The notes under the pieces are model-generated. The model ran no database searches. It saw only the letters and a list, made by a program, of their open reading frames with translations, and was not told the DNA's origin. Of a stretch of DNA of 27,348 nt, positions 14,974 through 22,886 are shown one piece after another (the first letter of the stretch is position 1; each line of letters begins with the position of its first letter). The translations under genes were made by a program, and so were the position numbers. Source of the stretch: CAZOHN01 sp964579325. Its GTDB lineage: Bacteria; Pseudomonadota; Alphaproteobacteria; Rhodobacterales; Rhodobacteraceae. Where the stretch lies: assembly GCA_964579325.1 (NCBI GenBank), contig CAZOHN010000027.1:1-27348 (forward strand), in the 5' to 3' direction.

Positions 14974-15070
14974 GGCGGCAACAAGCGGAACCGCCGGTCC
15001 TGTCATGCGCCTGTTGCTGTCGGGGCGTTAACGGCGGTCAACGATTCAACCAACGGGGAGACCGGACACT

Positions 15071-16180
15071 ATGAAGACCCTCTCGAAACTTGCCACGACG
15101 CTTGCCGTGGCTGCCCTTGCGACTGTGCCGCATATCGCGGCGGCGCAAAGCATGGACGAACTGATCGCGGGCGCACAGGCCGAGGGCAAGCTTTCGACCA
15201 TCGCCCTGCCGCACAGCTGGTGCAACTACGGCGAGGTTATTGCCGACTTCAAGGCGAAGTACCCGTTCCTAACGGTTACCGAACTGAACCCCGACGCTGG
15301 CAGCGCAGACGAGCTTGAAGCGGTGCGCGCCAACAAGGGCAACACCGGCCCGCAGGCGCCAGACGTGCTCGACGTGGGCCTGTCGTTCGGCCCGGCGGCG
15401 CAGGACGAAGGTCTGACGCAGCCCTACAAGGTCTCGACCTGGGACTCGATCCCCGATGACGCCAAGGAAGCCGATGGCCATTGGTTCGGCGACTACTACG
15501 GTGTGATGGCCTTTGCGGTGAACACCGATATCGTCGAGAACGTCCCGACCTCCTTCGAAGACCTGCTCAAGCCCGAGTATGCCGGCATGGTCGCGCTCGC
15601 GGGTGATCCGCGCGCCTCGAACCAGGCGATCCTGGGCGTGATGGCCGCCGGCATGGCGCGCGGCGCCGAGCCGGGCGCGGCGAGCGCCGAGGCGGGCCTG
15701 CAATTCTTCAAGGAACTGAACGAGGCGGGCAACTTCGTCCCCGTCATCGGCAAGGCCGGCACGCTGGCACAGGGCACCACGCCGATCGTCATCCAGTGGG
15801 ACTACAACGCGCTTTCGACTCGCGACACGCTTGCGGGCAACCCGCCGGTCGAGGTCGTGGTGCCGTCGGACGCGGTCCTGGCCGGTGTCTACGTGCAGGC
15901 GATCAGTGCCTATGCGCCGAACCCCAATGCCGCAAAACTGTGGATGGAGCACCTCTACAGCGACGACGGCCAACTGGGCTGGCTCAAGGGTTACTGTCAC
16001 CCTATCCGCTTCAACGACATGGTCGCACGCGGCGTGATCCCGCAGGATCTGATGGACGCCCTGCCCCCGGCTGAAGCCTACGAAAAGGCGGCCTTCCCGA
16101 CGATCGACGGCGTGAACGCGAACTCCGAGGGCGTCAAGGCCGGCTGGGATTCGGTCGTCGGCGCCAACGTCGTGCAATAA
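15071..16180 (+). CDS. ABC transporter periplasmic binding protein (polyamine/iron/organic-ion type)
   Basis: Protein of 369 residues with a signal peptide ending about residue 25 (HIAAA, then QSMDE). The mature part has features of the extracellular solute-binding families that include Fbp/AfuA and PotD-like proteins: a lobe I strand LSTIALPHSWCNYGEVIADFKAKYP, APDVLDVGLSFGP, a hinge segment YYGVMAFAVNTD, LLKPEYAGMVAL and VIQWDYNALSTRD. No pair of adjacent Tyr residues typical of ferric-ion clamps is obvious near the C-terminus, so an organic ligand is likelier than iron. GGGGAG precedes the ATG. A strong RNA hairpin lies directly after the stop, before the permease genes. The ligand is unknown. 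Confidence 0.88.
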   Translation: MKTLSKLATTLAVAALATVPHIAAAQSMDELIAGAQAEGKLSTIALPHSWCNYGEVIADFKAKYPFLTVTELNPDAGSADELEAVRANKGNTGPQAPDVLDVGLSFGPAAQDEGLTQPYKVSTWDSIPDDAKEADGHWFGDYYGVMAFAVNTDIVENVPTSFEDLLKPEYAGMVALAGDPRASNQAILGVMAAGMARGAEPGAASAEAGLQFFKELNEAGNFVPVIGKAGTLAQGTTPIVIQWDYNALSTRDTLAGNPPVEVVVPSDAVLAGVYVQAISAYAPNPNAAKLWMEHLYSDDGQLGWLKGYCHPIRFNDMVARGVIPQDLMDALPPAEAYEKAAFPTIDGVNANSEGVKAGWDSVVGANVVQ

Positions 16181-16187
16181 GCAGTTC

Positions 16188-16218
16188 GGGCCGGCGCGGA
16201 GCCGTTCCGCGTCGGCCC
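16188..16218 (+). terminator. Strong intercistronic RNA hairpin after the binding-protein gene
   Basis: Thirteen consecutive pairs (one G-T wobble) form between 16188-16200 and 16206-16218 around a five-base loop, and CCTTT follows. Its position between binding-protein and permease genes suggests partial termination or protection of the upstream message, giving more binding protein than membrane components. Confidence 0.65.
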
Positions 16219-16246
16219 CCTTTGCGCCGCAAGACTCAAACCAGAC

Positions 16247-17113
16247 ATGGCACCCCGCTCCCCGAGCCGCTCGCTGCCGCTCCGCTGGCTCGGAGTAGCA
16301 CCGTTCTTCGTGTTCGCACTGCTCTTCCTGATCCTGCCCTCGCTCTACATCGTCGTTGGAGCGTTCCGGGGTTCGGACGGCGGCTTTACCTTAGACAACA
16401 TCCTGGGCCTTAACACCCGGACGATCCGCAACGCCTACTGGGTCTCGATCCGGGTCAGCTTCTGGTCGGCGTTGATCGGCTGCACGATCGGCTTTGCCAT
16501 GGCGGCGGCCGTGGTCCTGGGCGGAATGCCGAAGTCGATCCGCTCACCGCTCCTGACCTTCTCGGGGGTGGCGTCGAACTTCGCGGGTGTGCCGCTTGCG
16601 TTCGCGTTCATCGCCACGATCGGGCCAGTGGGCCTCGTGACCGTCTGGCTGCGCACCGAACTGGGCATCAACCTGCGCGCCTACGGGTTCAACCTGTTCT
16701 CGACCACGGGCCTGATCCTGACATATCTGTTCTTCCAGATCCCGCTGATGATCCTGATCATCACCCCAGCCCTCGACGGCCTAAAGCGCGAATGGCGCGA
16801 GGCGGCGCAGGTCCTTGGCGCGACAGGTCTGCAATACTGGCGGATGGTGGCGCTGCCGATCCTGTTCCCCTCGCTTCTGGGCACCTTCGCGCTTCTGTTC
16901 GCCAATTCCTTCGGTGCCGTCGCCACCGCCTTCGCGCTTGCCGGCCCGCAGCTCAACATCGCGCCGATCCTCCTGTTCAGCCAGATACGGGGCGACGTGC
17001 TGGGCTCACCGGGTCTTGGTTACGCCCTCGCCTTCGGGATGATCATCATCACAGGCCTGGCCAACGCCATATACATCGTGCTCCGCGTCCGGTCCGAGAG
17101 GTGGCTCAAGTGA
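16247..17113 (+). CDS. ABC transporter permease, first subunit
   Basis: Protein of 288 residues with about six membrane segments, beginning WLGVAPFFVFALLFLILPSLYIVV after a short basic tail. The EAA loop reads REAAQVLGATGLQYWRMVALP. It ends in TGA overlapping the ATG of the next permease by one base (TGATG). With the second permease it forms the membrane channel of the importer whose binding protein lies upstream. The 66-base gap to the binding-protein gene is filled mostly by the hairpin. Confidence 0.93.
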   Translation: MAPRSPSRSLPLRWLGVAPFFVFALLFLILPSLYIVVGAFRGSDGGFTLDNILGLNTRTIRNAYWVSIRVSFWSALIGCTIGFAMAAAVVLGGMPKSIRSPLLTFSGVASNFAGVPLAFAFIATIGPVGLVTVWLRTELGINLRAYGFNLFSTTGLILTYLFFQIPLMILIITPALDGLKREWREAAQVLGATGLQYWRMVALPILFPSLLGTFALLFANSFGAVATAFALAGPQLNIAPILLFSQIRGDVLGSPGLGYALAFGMIIITGLANAIYIVLRVRSERWLK

Positions 17114-17892
17114 TGCGCTTCCTCGCCTGGTCGGCCTTCCTCTTTGGGTCCCTGTTCTTCATCCTGCCGCTGCTCGGCATGACCGAATTCTCGATGTCGA
17201 TGCGCCGAGGAGTGTATTCCTTCGACGCCTACGCTAGCGTCCTGAATGACCCGGAGTTCTGGGCCACCATCACCTATTCGGTGGTCATGGCGCTGTTTAC
17301 CATCGCCTTCGGCGTGCTCCTCGTGGTGCCAACCGCATACTGGGTCAGGCTACGGCTTCCGGGGCTGAGGCCATGGATCGAGTTCATCACGCTCCTGCCG
17401 TTGGTGATCCCGGCCATCGTAATCGTGTTCGGCTACATCCGGCTCTACAACACATCCTCGATCCTGCCGCTCACGGGCTCGGTCATGGGGACGAACATGC
17501 TCCTGATGTTCGGCTATGCGACCCTTGCCCTGCCCTACATGTACCGCGCGGTCGATACCGGCCTACGCACCATCGACGTCGTCACACTGACCGAGGCCGC
17601 TCAGTCGCTCGGTGCAGGATGGACGACGATCCTGCTGCGCATCATGCTGCCCAACGTCCTCGTCGCCGTCCTGTCGGGAGCGTTCCTGACCTTCGCCATC
17701 GTGATGGGCGAATTCACCATGGCGGCGCTTCTGAACCGTCCGGCCTTCGGTCCCTACCTCCAGATCGTCGGCGCGAACAAGGCCTACGAGCCTTCCGCGC
17801 TGGCAGTGATCGCTTTCGTGATCACCTGGAGCTGCATGGGCCTGATCCAGCTTGTCACCCGCTTCCAGAAATTTGGCAGGGCTCCCCGCTGA
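17113..17892 (+). CDS. ABC transporter permease, second subunit
   Basis: Protein of 259 residues with about six membrane segments and the EAA loop TEAAQSLGAGWTTILLRIMLP. The ATG at 17113 shares a base with the upstream stop. The frame is open further upstream, but that part lies inside the first permease in another frame and is not coding. GEFTMAALLNRPAFGPYLQIVG is the PotC-like segment after the EAA loop. Its stop again overlaps the following ATPase start (TGATG at 17890-17894), so all three genes are translationally coupled. Confidence 0.93.
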   Translation: MRFLAWSAFLFGSLFFILPLLGMTEFSMSMRRGVYSFDAYASVLNDPEFWATITYSVVMALFTIAFGVLLVVPTAYWVRLRLPGLRPWIEFITLLPLVIPAIVIVFGYIRLYNTSSILPLTGSVMGTNMLLMFGYATLALPYMYRAVDTGLRTIDVVTLTEAAQSLGAGWTTILLRIMLPNVLVAVLSGAFLTFAIVMGEFTMAALLNRPAFGPYLQIVGANKAYEPSALAVIAFVITWSCMGLIQLVTRFQKFGRAPR

Positions 17893-18941
17893 TGGCATTC
17901 CTCGACATCCGGAACCTCGAGAAATCCTTCGGCGCGAACCGCGTCGTGAAGGACTTCAACCTCGGGATCGAACAGGGCGAGTTCATCTCGCTCCTCGGCC
18001 CTTCGGGCTGCGGCAAGACAACTGTGCTGCGCATGGTCGCAGGGTTCGAGACGCCGACCTCGGGCGCGATCATGATCGACGGGCGCGACATCACCGGCCA
18101 GCGCCCGAACCAGCGCAACATCGGCATGGTGTTCCAGGCCTATGCGCTGTTTCCCAACCTGACCGTGGCCGAGAACGTGGCCTTTGGCCTGAAGGTCAAG
18201 GGCGTGGAAAGGGCCGAGCGGGATGCGCGCGTGGTCGAGATGCTCAAGCTCATCGGCCTTCCCGACCTGGGCGACCGGTACCCGTTCCAGCTGTCAGGCG
18301 GCCAGCAGCAAAGGGTGGCGCTTGCGCGCGCCCTCGCGCCCAAACCGCGCGTGCTGCTACTGGACGAACCGCTCTCGGCGCTCGACGCCAAGGTCCGGGT
18401 GTCGCTCAGGAACGAAATCCGCGAGATCCAGCGCGACCTTGGCATCACCACGATCTTCGTCACCCACGACCAGGAGGAGGCGATGAGCATCTCCGACCGC
18501 ATCGTGGTGATGAACGGCGGCATCGCCGAGCAGGTCGGCAGCCCCTTCGACATTTACAACCGCCCTTCCACCCGCTTCGTGGCCGAGTTCGTCGGCACGC
18601 TCAACGTGATCGAGGCATCGGTCGAGGATGCGGCCTCGGGCCGGGTGCGGCTTGCGGGGCAGAGCGTGACCCTGGGTCGGCCAGTGCAGAACGGCACGGT
18701 ATCGCTCGCTCTGCGCCCCGAGGTGGTGAGCCTCGGCCGGCACACGGGGCGCGACCTCGTGCTTCCGGCACGAATCGAGGAGGTGCACTTCCTTGGATCG
18801 GTGATCCGCGTCCGCGCCGGCACCGAGGGCGGTCAGGTATCGCTCGACACTTTCAACCGACCCGATGCGCCTCCACCCGCGCCGGGCGATCAGGTGGAGC
18901 TCTCGGTCAGCCCTGCCGATCTGCTGGTTCTGGGCGCCTGA
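17892..18941 (+). CDS. ABC transporter ATP-binding protein
   Basis: Protein of 349 residues. Motifs are Walker A GPSGCGKT (36-43), Q-loop Gln82 in VFQAYALF, signature LSGGQ (134-138), Walker B LLLDEP (155-160) and H-loop His192 in VTHDQEE. A TOBE-type C-terminal region follows (LALRPEVVSLGRH). It is the last gene of the second importer operon in the order binding protein, permease, permease, ATPase, unlike the ATPase-first order of the minus-strand importer. The frame is open upstream, but the coupled ATG at 17892 is clearly the start. A short hairpin (18955-18972) follows the stop. Confidence 0.94.
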   Translation: MAFLDIRNLEKSFGANRVVKDFNLGIEQGEFISLLGPSGCGKTTVLRMVAGFETPTSGAIMIDGRDITGQRPNQRNIGMVFQAYALFPNLTVAENVAFGLKVKGVERAERDARVVEMLKLIGLPDLGDRYPFQLSGGQQQRVALARALAPKPRVLLLDEPLSALDAKVRVSLRNEIREIQRDLGITTIFVTHDQEEAMSISDRIVVMNGGIAEQVGSPFDIYNRPSTRFVAEFVGTLNVIEASVEDAASGRVRLAGQSVTLGRPVQNGTVSLALRPEVVSLGRHTGRDLVLPARIEEVHFLGSVIRVRAGTEGGQVSLDTFNRPDAPPPAPGDQVELSVSPADLLVLGA

Positions 18942-18954
18942 CGCGCCCTGAAAC

Positions 18955-18972
18955 CGACGCCGGCACGCGTCG
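18955..18972. terminator. Short hairpin after the second importer operon
   Basis: CGACGC at 18955-18960 pairs with GCGTCG at 18967-18972 around a six-base loop. There is no T-tract, so it is at best a weak or factor-dependent end. It lies 13 bases after the ATPase stop and 60 before the EamA gene start. Confidence 0.3.
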
Positions 18973-19032
18973 CTTCCGGGCAAGACCATCGGTGCCGCCC
19001 CGCGCCAATGTGGCGCAACGGCGGAGGCAGGC

Positions 19033-19938
19033 GTGACACCGGCAAGCTATGGACGATCGGTCGCGCTCGTGGCGGCGGGAGCGGTACTCTGGTCGCTGAT
19101 GGGCCTGTGCATCCGCCACATCGACGAGGCCGGGACCTGGGCGATCCTGTTCTGGCGGTCGGTCGGCATGGTGCCCGTGCTGCTGGCCTATGTTGCGCTG
19201 CGCACCGGCAGGGGACCGGTCGCGGCGATCCGTTCGGCCGGGCGGCCGGGGCTCGTGGCCGGGCTCGGCCTGGTCTTCGCCTTCGCGGGCGCTATCTACG
19301 CGATTCAGGCCACGACGGTCGCCAATGCGGTGTTCCTCTTCGCCGCCTCCCCGCTCCTGACCGCACTTTTCGGCTGGCTCCTGTTGCGCGAACCGGTGCG
19401 ACGCGCGACATGGGCCGCGCTGACGCTCGCCGGCGTCGGCATCTTCGTGATGGTCGGCGGGGGCCTCGCCGCGGGGGCGCTCATGGGAAACCTCGCCGCG
19501 CTCGCCTCGGCAACGGGCTTTGCGGCCTTCACACTGGCGCTCAGGGTCGGGCGGCTGTCCGACATGATGCCGGCGGTGGCGCTCGGCGGGCTGATGTCCA
19601 TGCTGGTTGCGGTACCGATCCTTGGCCTTGGCGGTGGCACGCTGGCGGTGCCGCTGCGCGATGCGCTGATCGCGATGGGCATGGGCGCGGTCCTGCTTGC
19701 GGGCGGCATGATCGCCTATACCATCGGCAGCCGGGCGCTGGCAGCGGTGGATCTGGCACTTCTCACCATGGTCGAGGTGATGCTCGCCCCGATCTGGGTC
19801 TGGCTTGTCCTGTCGGAAACGGCGAGCCTGTCCACCCTTGCGGGCGGCGCAATCCTGCTGGGTGCGCTGGTGCTCAACGCAAGCTCGGGGGCACGGGCGC
19901 GCGCGGGGGCACGTACGGGCGCGCGGTCACTTCCGTGA
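19033..19938 (+). CDS. EamA/DMT-family transporter
   Basis: Protein of 301 residues with ten hydrophobic segments arranged as two five-helix EamA repeats, the second starting near GLMSMLVAVPILGLG. Typical family marks are WSLMGLCIRHIDEAGTWAILFWRS at the N-terminus, TTVANAVFLFAASPLLTALFGWLLLREPV, and LLTMVEVMLAPIWVWLVLSE in the second repeat. Such proteins often export amino acids or related metabolites. The start is GTG at 19033, with GGAGG five bases upstream. It lies 91 bases after the ABC ATPase gene and may be co-transcribed. Its end overlaps the convergent RpiR gene by 12 bases. Confidence 0.9.
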   Translation: MTPASYGRSVALVAAGAVLWSLMGLCIRHIDEAGTWAILFWRSVGMVPVLLAYVALRTGRGPVAAIRSAGRPGLVAGLGLVFAFAGAIYAIQATTVANAVFLFAASPLLTALFGWLLLREPVRRATWAALTLAGVGIFVMVGGGLAAGALMGNLAALASATGFAAFTLALRVGRLSDMMPAVALGGLMSMLVAVPILGLGGGTLAVPLRDALIAMGMGAVLLAGGMIAYTIGSRALAAVDLALLTMVEVMLAPIWVWLVLSETASLSTLAGGAILLGALVLNASSGARARAGARTGARSLP

Positions 19939-19941
19939 CCG
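19924..19941. terminator. Shared hairpin spanning both stop codons of a convergent gene pair
   Basis: CGGTCAC (19924-19930) and GTGACCG (19935-19941) form a perfect seven-pair stem with loop TTCC. The TGA of the EamA gene (19936-19938) lies in one arm and the TGA of the RpiR gene (read on the minus strand, 19927-19929) in the other. CGTACGGGCG occurs on both sides, at 19912-19921 and 19951-19960. No T-tract is present. Confidence 0.5.
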
Positions 19942-20796
19942 GAAGAAGCGCGTACGGGCGAAGTAATCCTCGAGCCGCTTGAGCCGCGCCTCGGTCTCGC
20001 CCCAGCACAGGCTCTGCACCCCGGCGACGAGCGCCTCGACAAGCGCCAGGATCGCCACCGTGGAATCCCAGGCCGACGGCACCGCGATATCGCAGGCAAG
20101 TGTGTGGCGCGCATGGGCGGTGGCAGGAGACAGACCCGGGTCGGTCACCAAGACCACGGTCGCCCCCTGCTGGGCAGCCAGTTCGGCGAAGAGGACAATC
20201 GTGCTCTCGTAGCGGCGGATGTCGAACAGGACGACCAGATCGCCCTCGGCCATGTCGAGAAGCGCGGGCTGCCAGGCATTCGACAGGTCCGACAGGTAGG
20301 TGACGTCTGGCCGGACGACGCGGAGAAGCGAGGCGAAGTAGTCGGCATGGGCATGGCTGATCCGCCCCCCCATTACGAACACCCGGCGCGCACGGTCGGC
20401 CAGAAGCACCGTCACGGCGTCGAAGGCAGCAGGGTCGATCCCCGCGAAGGTCGCCTCGAGGTTCGAGATCGCGGTCTCGGCAAAGCGGTTCAGAAGGTGG
20501 TCTCGCTGCGCGCCTGCCGTCTTGCGGTCGGCACGGGCAAGCGGCTGCACCAGCATCGCCTCGACCTCGTCCCGCAGCGAGGCCTGATAGTCGGGATAGC
20601 CCCTGAAGCCGAGTTTCTGGACCAGACGCACCACGGTCGGCGACGACACCTCGGCCGCGCGCGCAAGTGCGGTGATCGACCCCAGCGCCGAGACCGGATA
20701 GTGGCTCAGTATGTGCTGGGCAAGCTGCCGCTCGGCGCGCGTCATCCCTGGCAAGGCGGCCCGCATCTGCGCCTCGATCGACCCTGCCGCATTCAT
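19927..20796 (-). CDS. RpiR/MurR-family transcriptional regulator with SIS domain
   Basis: Protein of 289 residues. The N-terminal RpiR helix-turn-helix covers about residues 5-75 (MTRAERQLAQHILSHYP, ITALARAAEVSSPTVVRLVQ, KLGFRGYPDYQASLR). A SIS domain, which in relatives binds sugar phosphates, covers about residues 115-245 (VFVMGGRISHAHADYFASLL, GDLVVLFDIRRYESTI, VLVTDPGLSPA). ATG at 20796 is preferred over an in-frame ATG at 20826 because GAGG lies seven bases upstream. It is divergent from the TRAP operon, with a perfect inverted repeat over a TTGACA box in the gap, so it is the probable local regulator. A SIS-type sensor is unexpected beside apparent amine-catabolism genes; the true effector is unknown. 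Confidence 0.9.
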   Translation of the reverse strand: MNAAGSIEAQMRAALPGMTRAERQLAQHILSHYPVSALGSITALARAAEVSSPTVVRLVQKLGFRGYPDYQASLRDEVEAMLVQPLARADRKTAGAQRDHLLNRFAETAISNLEATFAGIDPAAFDAVTVLLADRARRVFVMGGRISHAHADYFASLLRVVRPDVTYLSDLSNAWQPALLDMAEGDLVVLFDIRRYESTIVLFAELAAQQGATVVLVTDPGLSPATAHARHTLACDIAVPSAWDSTVAILALVEALVAGVQSLCWGETEARLKRLEDYFARTRFFRSRK

Positions 20797-20869
20797 GTGC
20801 ACACCTCGCAACCTGCGCGCGAACAAGGCGATTCCCGCGCCCTGAAAAGATCGTAACAGAAATCATGCG

Positions 20870-20887
20870 CAAGAAATATTCTTGACA
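20870..20887 (+). promoter_or_regulatory. Putative RpiR operator overlapping a TTGACA box
   Basis: CAAGAA (20870-20875) and TTCTTG (20879-20884) form a perfect inverted repeat with spacer ATA. A TTGACA hexamer at 20882-20887 overlaps its right arm and points towards the TRAP genes. Related ACAGAAATC and ACAGAATC words flank it. No good -10 box was seen at the usual distance. The position suggests repression by the divergent RpiR protein. Confidence 0.5.
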
Positions 20888-20999
20888 GAATCGCGACGTG
20901 CAGGGGAGCGTGATCGGGGGTCTCCGTCATCCATGTCCGCTGCCGTCACATACGCCGCTTTACAACCTGACCTGCCGCATCGCGGGGCGTCGTGACGTC

Positions 21000-21506
21000 A
21001 TGCCGGGCTGGGTCAGGGCATATGTCCGCATTGTCGACCGGCTGAACGACCGCGTCGGTCGCTTTGCGATGTTCCTTCTTTTCGCGCTGATGGGTGTGAT
21101 GCTCTGGGGAGCCTTCTCGCGCGCCGCTCTGACGCCGACGATCTGGTCGGACGAGTTGGGCCAGTTCCTGATGATGGGCTACTTCATGCTCGGCGGCGCC
21201 TACGCGCTCCAGCAAGGCTCGGCGGTGCGGATGGACCTGCTCTATTCGCGCTGGTCGCCGCGCACGCAGGCGCTCGTCGATGTCATCACCATCTTCGCAC
21301 TGCTTACGTACCTTGCCGTGCTGCTCTGGGGCGGGATCGAGAGCACCGCCTACGCGTTCGAGTATGGCGAGCGGCGGCGTGGGTTGTGGCGGCCCTACAT
21401 GGCGCCGATCAAGATCGTCATGGTCGTCGGCATCGTCTTGATGATCCTGCAGTGCACCGCGATCTTCCTGCGCGACCTCGCGCGCGTGCTGGGGCGGGAG
21501 ATCTGA
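21000..21506 (+). CDS. TRAP transporter small permease (DctQ type)
   Basis: Protein of 168 residues with four hydrophobic segments, the usual build of the small TRAP membrane subunit. Marks include AFSRAALTPTIWSDELGQFLMMGYFMLGGAYALQQGSAVRMDLLY, where WSDELGQF and the GAxYAL/VRMD segment are typical of DctQ. ATG at 21000 is chosen because it gives the usual family start; GTG at 20898 in the same frame would add about 34 atypical residues. No strong ribosome site is visible at 21000. Its stop shares a base with the ATG of the large subunit, so they are coupled. Confidence 0.88.
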   Translation: MPGWVRAYVRIVDRLNDRVGRFAMFLLFALMGVMLWGAFSRAALTPTIWSDELGQFLMMGYFMLGGAYALQQGSAVRMDLLYSRWSPRTQALVDVITIFALLTYLAVLLWGGIESTAYAFEYGERRRGLWRPYMAPIKIVMVVGIVLMILQCTAIFLRDLARVLGREI

Positions 21507-22834
21507 TGTCATACGACATGATCGCGGCGCTGATGTTCGGTTCGATGCTGATGCTTCTGATGACCGGGCAGAGGATGTTCGGGATCATCGGCTTCGTCGC
21601 CGTCGTCGCGGCATTGGCGCTCTGGGGCGAAAGAGGCGGCTACGACCTCGCCTTCGCGCAGACCATGAAGCTGATGAACTGGTTCCCGCTGCTGACGCTG
21701 CCGATGTTCATCTTCATGGGCTATATCCTGTCGGAGAGCCGCCTGGCGGATGACCTCTACCGGATGTTCCACGTCTGGTTCGGCCCGGTTCCAGGAGGCC
21801 TTGCCATCGGTACTATCCTGCTGATGGTCCTTATTTCGGCGATGAACGGCCTTTCGGTGGCCGGCATGGCCATCGGCGCGACCATCGCGCTGCCCGAACT
21901 ACTGCGCCGCAACTACGACAAGCTGATGGTCACGGGTGTGATCCAGGCGGGCTCGTCGCTCGGCATCCTCGTGCCGCCTTCGGTCGTGCTCGTGCTTTAT
22001 GCCATGATCGCACGTCAGCCGGTGGGTGAGTTGTGGCTCGCGGGCGTGTTTCCGGGGCTGATGATGGCGGGAATGTTCATCGCCTACATCTGGATCCGCT
22101 GCCGGCTGAACCCCGCGCTCGGCCCCGTTCTCCCGGCCGAGGAACTGGCGCAGGTGACGCGGGCCGAGAAGATGCGGCTCCTGCGGGCGGGCGTGCTGCC
22201 GTTTTTCATCTTCGCGGTGATGATGGTGCCCTTCGTGACCGGCTACACCCGGCTGGTCGAAAGTTCGGTGGTGGGTGCCTGCGCCGCCCTGATTGCGGCG
22301 GCGATCAAGGGTCGGCTGAGCTGGACGGTGTTCGACACCGCAACCCGGGCAACCCTGATGATCTCCTGCATGTTCATGTGGATCATCCTGGCCGCGCTTG
22401 CATTCGGAGCGGTGTTCGACGGGCTGCGGGCGGTCGATGGACTGAGACGCCTGTTCCTCGAGGACGTCGGCCTCGGGCCCTGGGGCGTGCTGATCCTGAT
22501 GCAGCTGAGCTACCTGATCATGGGCACCTTCCTCGACGATACGGCCATGCTCGTCATCGTGGCCCCACTCTATGTGCCCCTGGTCGGAACGCTCGGCTTC
22601 GATCTGGTGTGGTACGGTGTCCTCTACACCATCACATGCCAGATCGCCTACATGACCCCGCCCTTCGGCTACAACCTGTTCCTGATGCGCGCGATGGCAC
22701 CACCCGAAATCACCCTGCGCGACATCTATCTGTCGATCTTTCCATTCGTGGGAGTGATGATCGTAGCCCTCGCGCTGGTGATGGCATTTCCGCAGATCGC
22801 GCTGTGGCTGCCGCAACAGCTCTATCCCAACTGA
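21506..22834 (+). CDS. TRAP transporter large permease (DctM type)
   Basis: Protein of 442 residues, close to the usual DctM length, with about twelve hydrophobic segments. Typical motifs are NWFPLLTLPMFIFMGYILSES, SAMNGLSVAGMAIGATIALPELLRRNYDK, AGSSLGILVPPSVVLVLYAMIARQPVGELWLAGVFPGLMM and YMTPPFGYNLFLMRA. The two related G-rich re-entrant segments probably coordinate the sodium ions that drive uptake. It shares a base with the small-subunit stop. A 52-base gap with an RNA hairpin separates it from the binding-protein gene. Confidence 0.95.
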   Translation: MSYDMIAALMFGSMLMLLMTGQRMFGIIGFVAVVAALALWGERGGYDLAFAQTMKLMNWFPLLTLPMFIFMGYILSESRLADDLYRMFHVWFGPVPGGLAIGTILLMVLISAMNGLSVAGMAIGATIALPELLRRNYDKLMVTGVIQAGSSLGILVPPSVVLVLYAMIARQPVGELWLAGVFPGLMMAGMFIAYIWIRCRLNPALGPVLPAEELAQVTRAEKMRLLRAGVLPFFIFAVMMVPFVTGYTRLVESSVVGACAALIAAAIKGRLSWTVFDTATRATLMISCMFMWIILAALAFGAVFDGLRAVDGLRRLFLEDVGLGPWGVLILMQLSYLIMGTFLDDTAMLVIVAPLYVPLVGTLGFDLVWYGVLYTITCQIAYMTPPFGYNLFLMRAMAPPEITLRDIYLSIFPFVGVMIVALALVMAFPQIALWLPQQLYPN

Positions 22835-22839
22835 ACCGA

Positions 22840-22858
22840 GGGCCGGACGAACCGGCCC
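22840..22858 (+). terminator. Intercistronic hairpin before the TRAP binding-protein gene
   Basis: GGGCCGG (22840-22846) and CCGGCCC (22852-22858) form a perfect seven-pair stem with loop ACGAA, five bases after the permease stop. No T-tract follows. It probably acts on message stability or processing rather than full termination. Confidence 0.5.
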
Positions 22859-22886
22859 CACCTACCAACCGCAAGGAGGCAAGACC

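Noticed and set aside
15071..18941. Ferric-iron (Fbp/AfuA) importer
   Set aside because: The gene order and fold family would allow it, but no Tyr-Tyr iron clamp was seen in the binding protein and the surroundings concern organic nitrogen compounds.
20898..20999. Upstream GTG start for the small TRAP permease
   Set aside because: It would add about 34 residues unlike DctQ N-termini; the family usually starts shortly before the first membrane helix, as from 21000.
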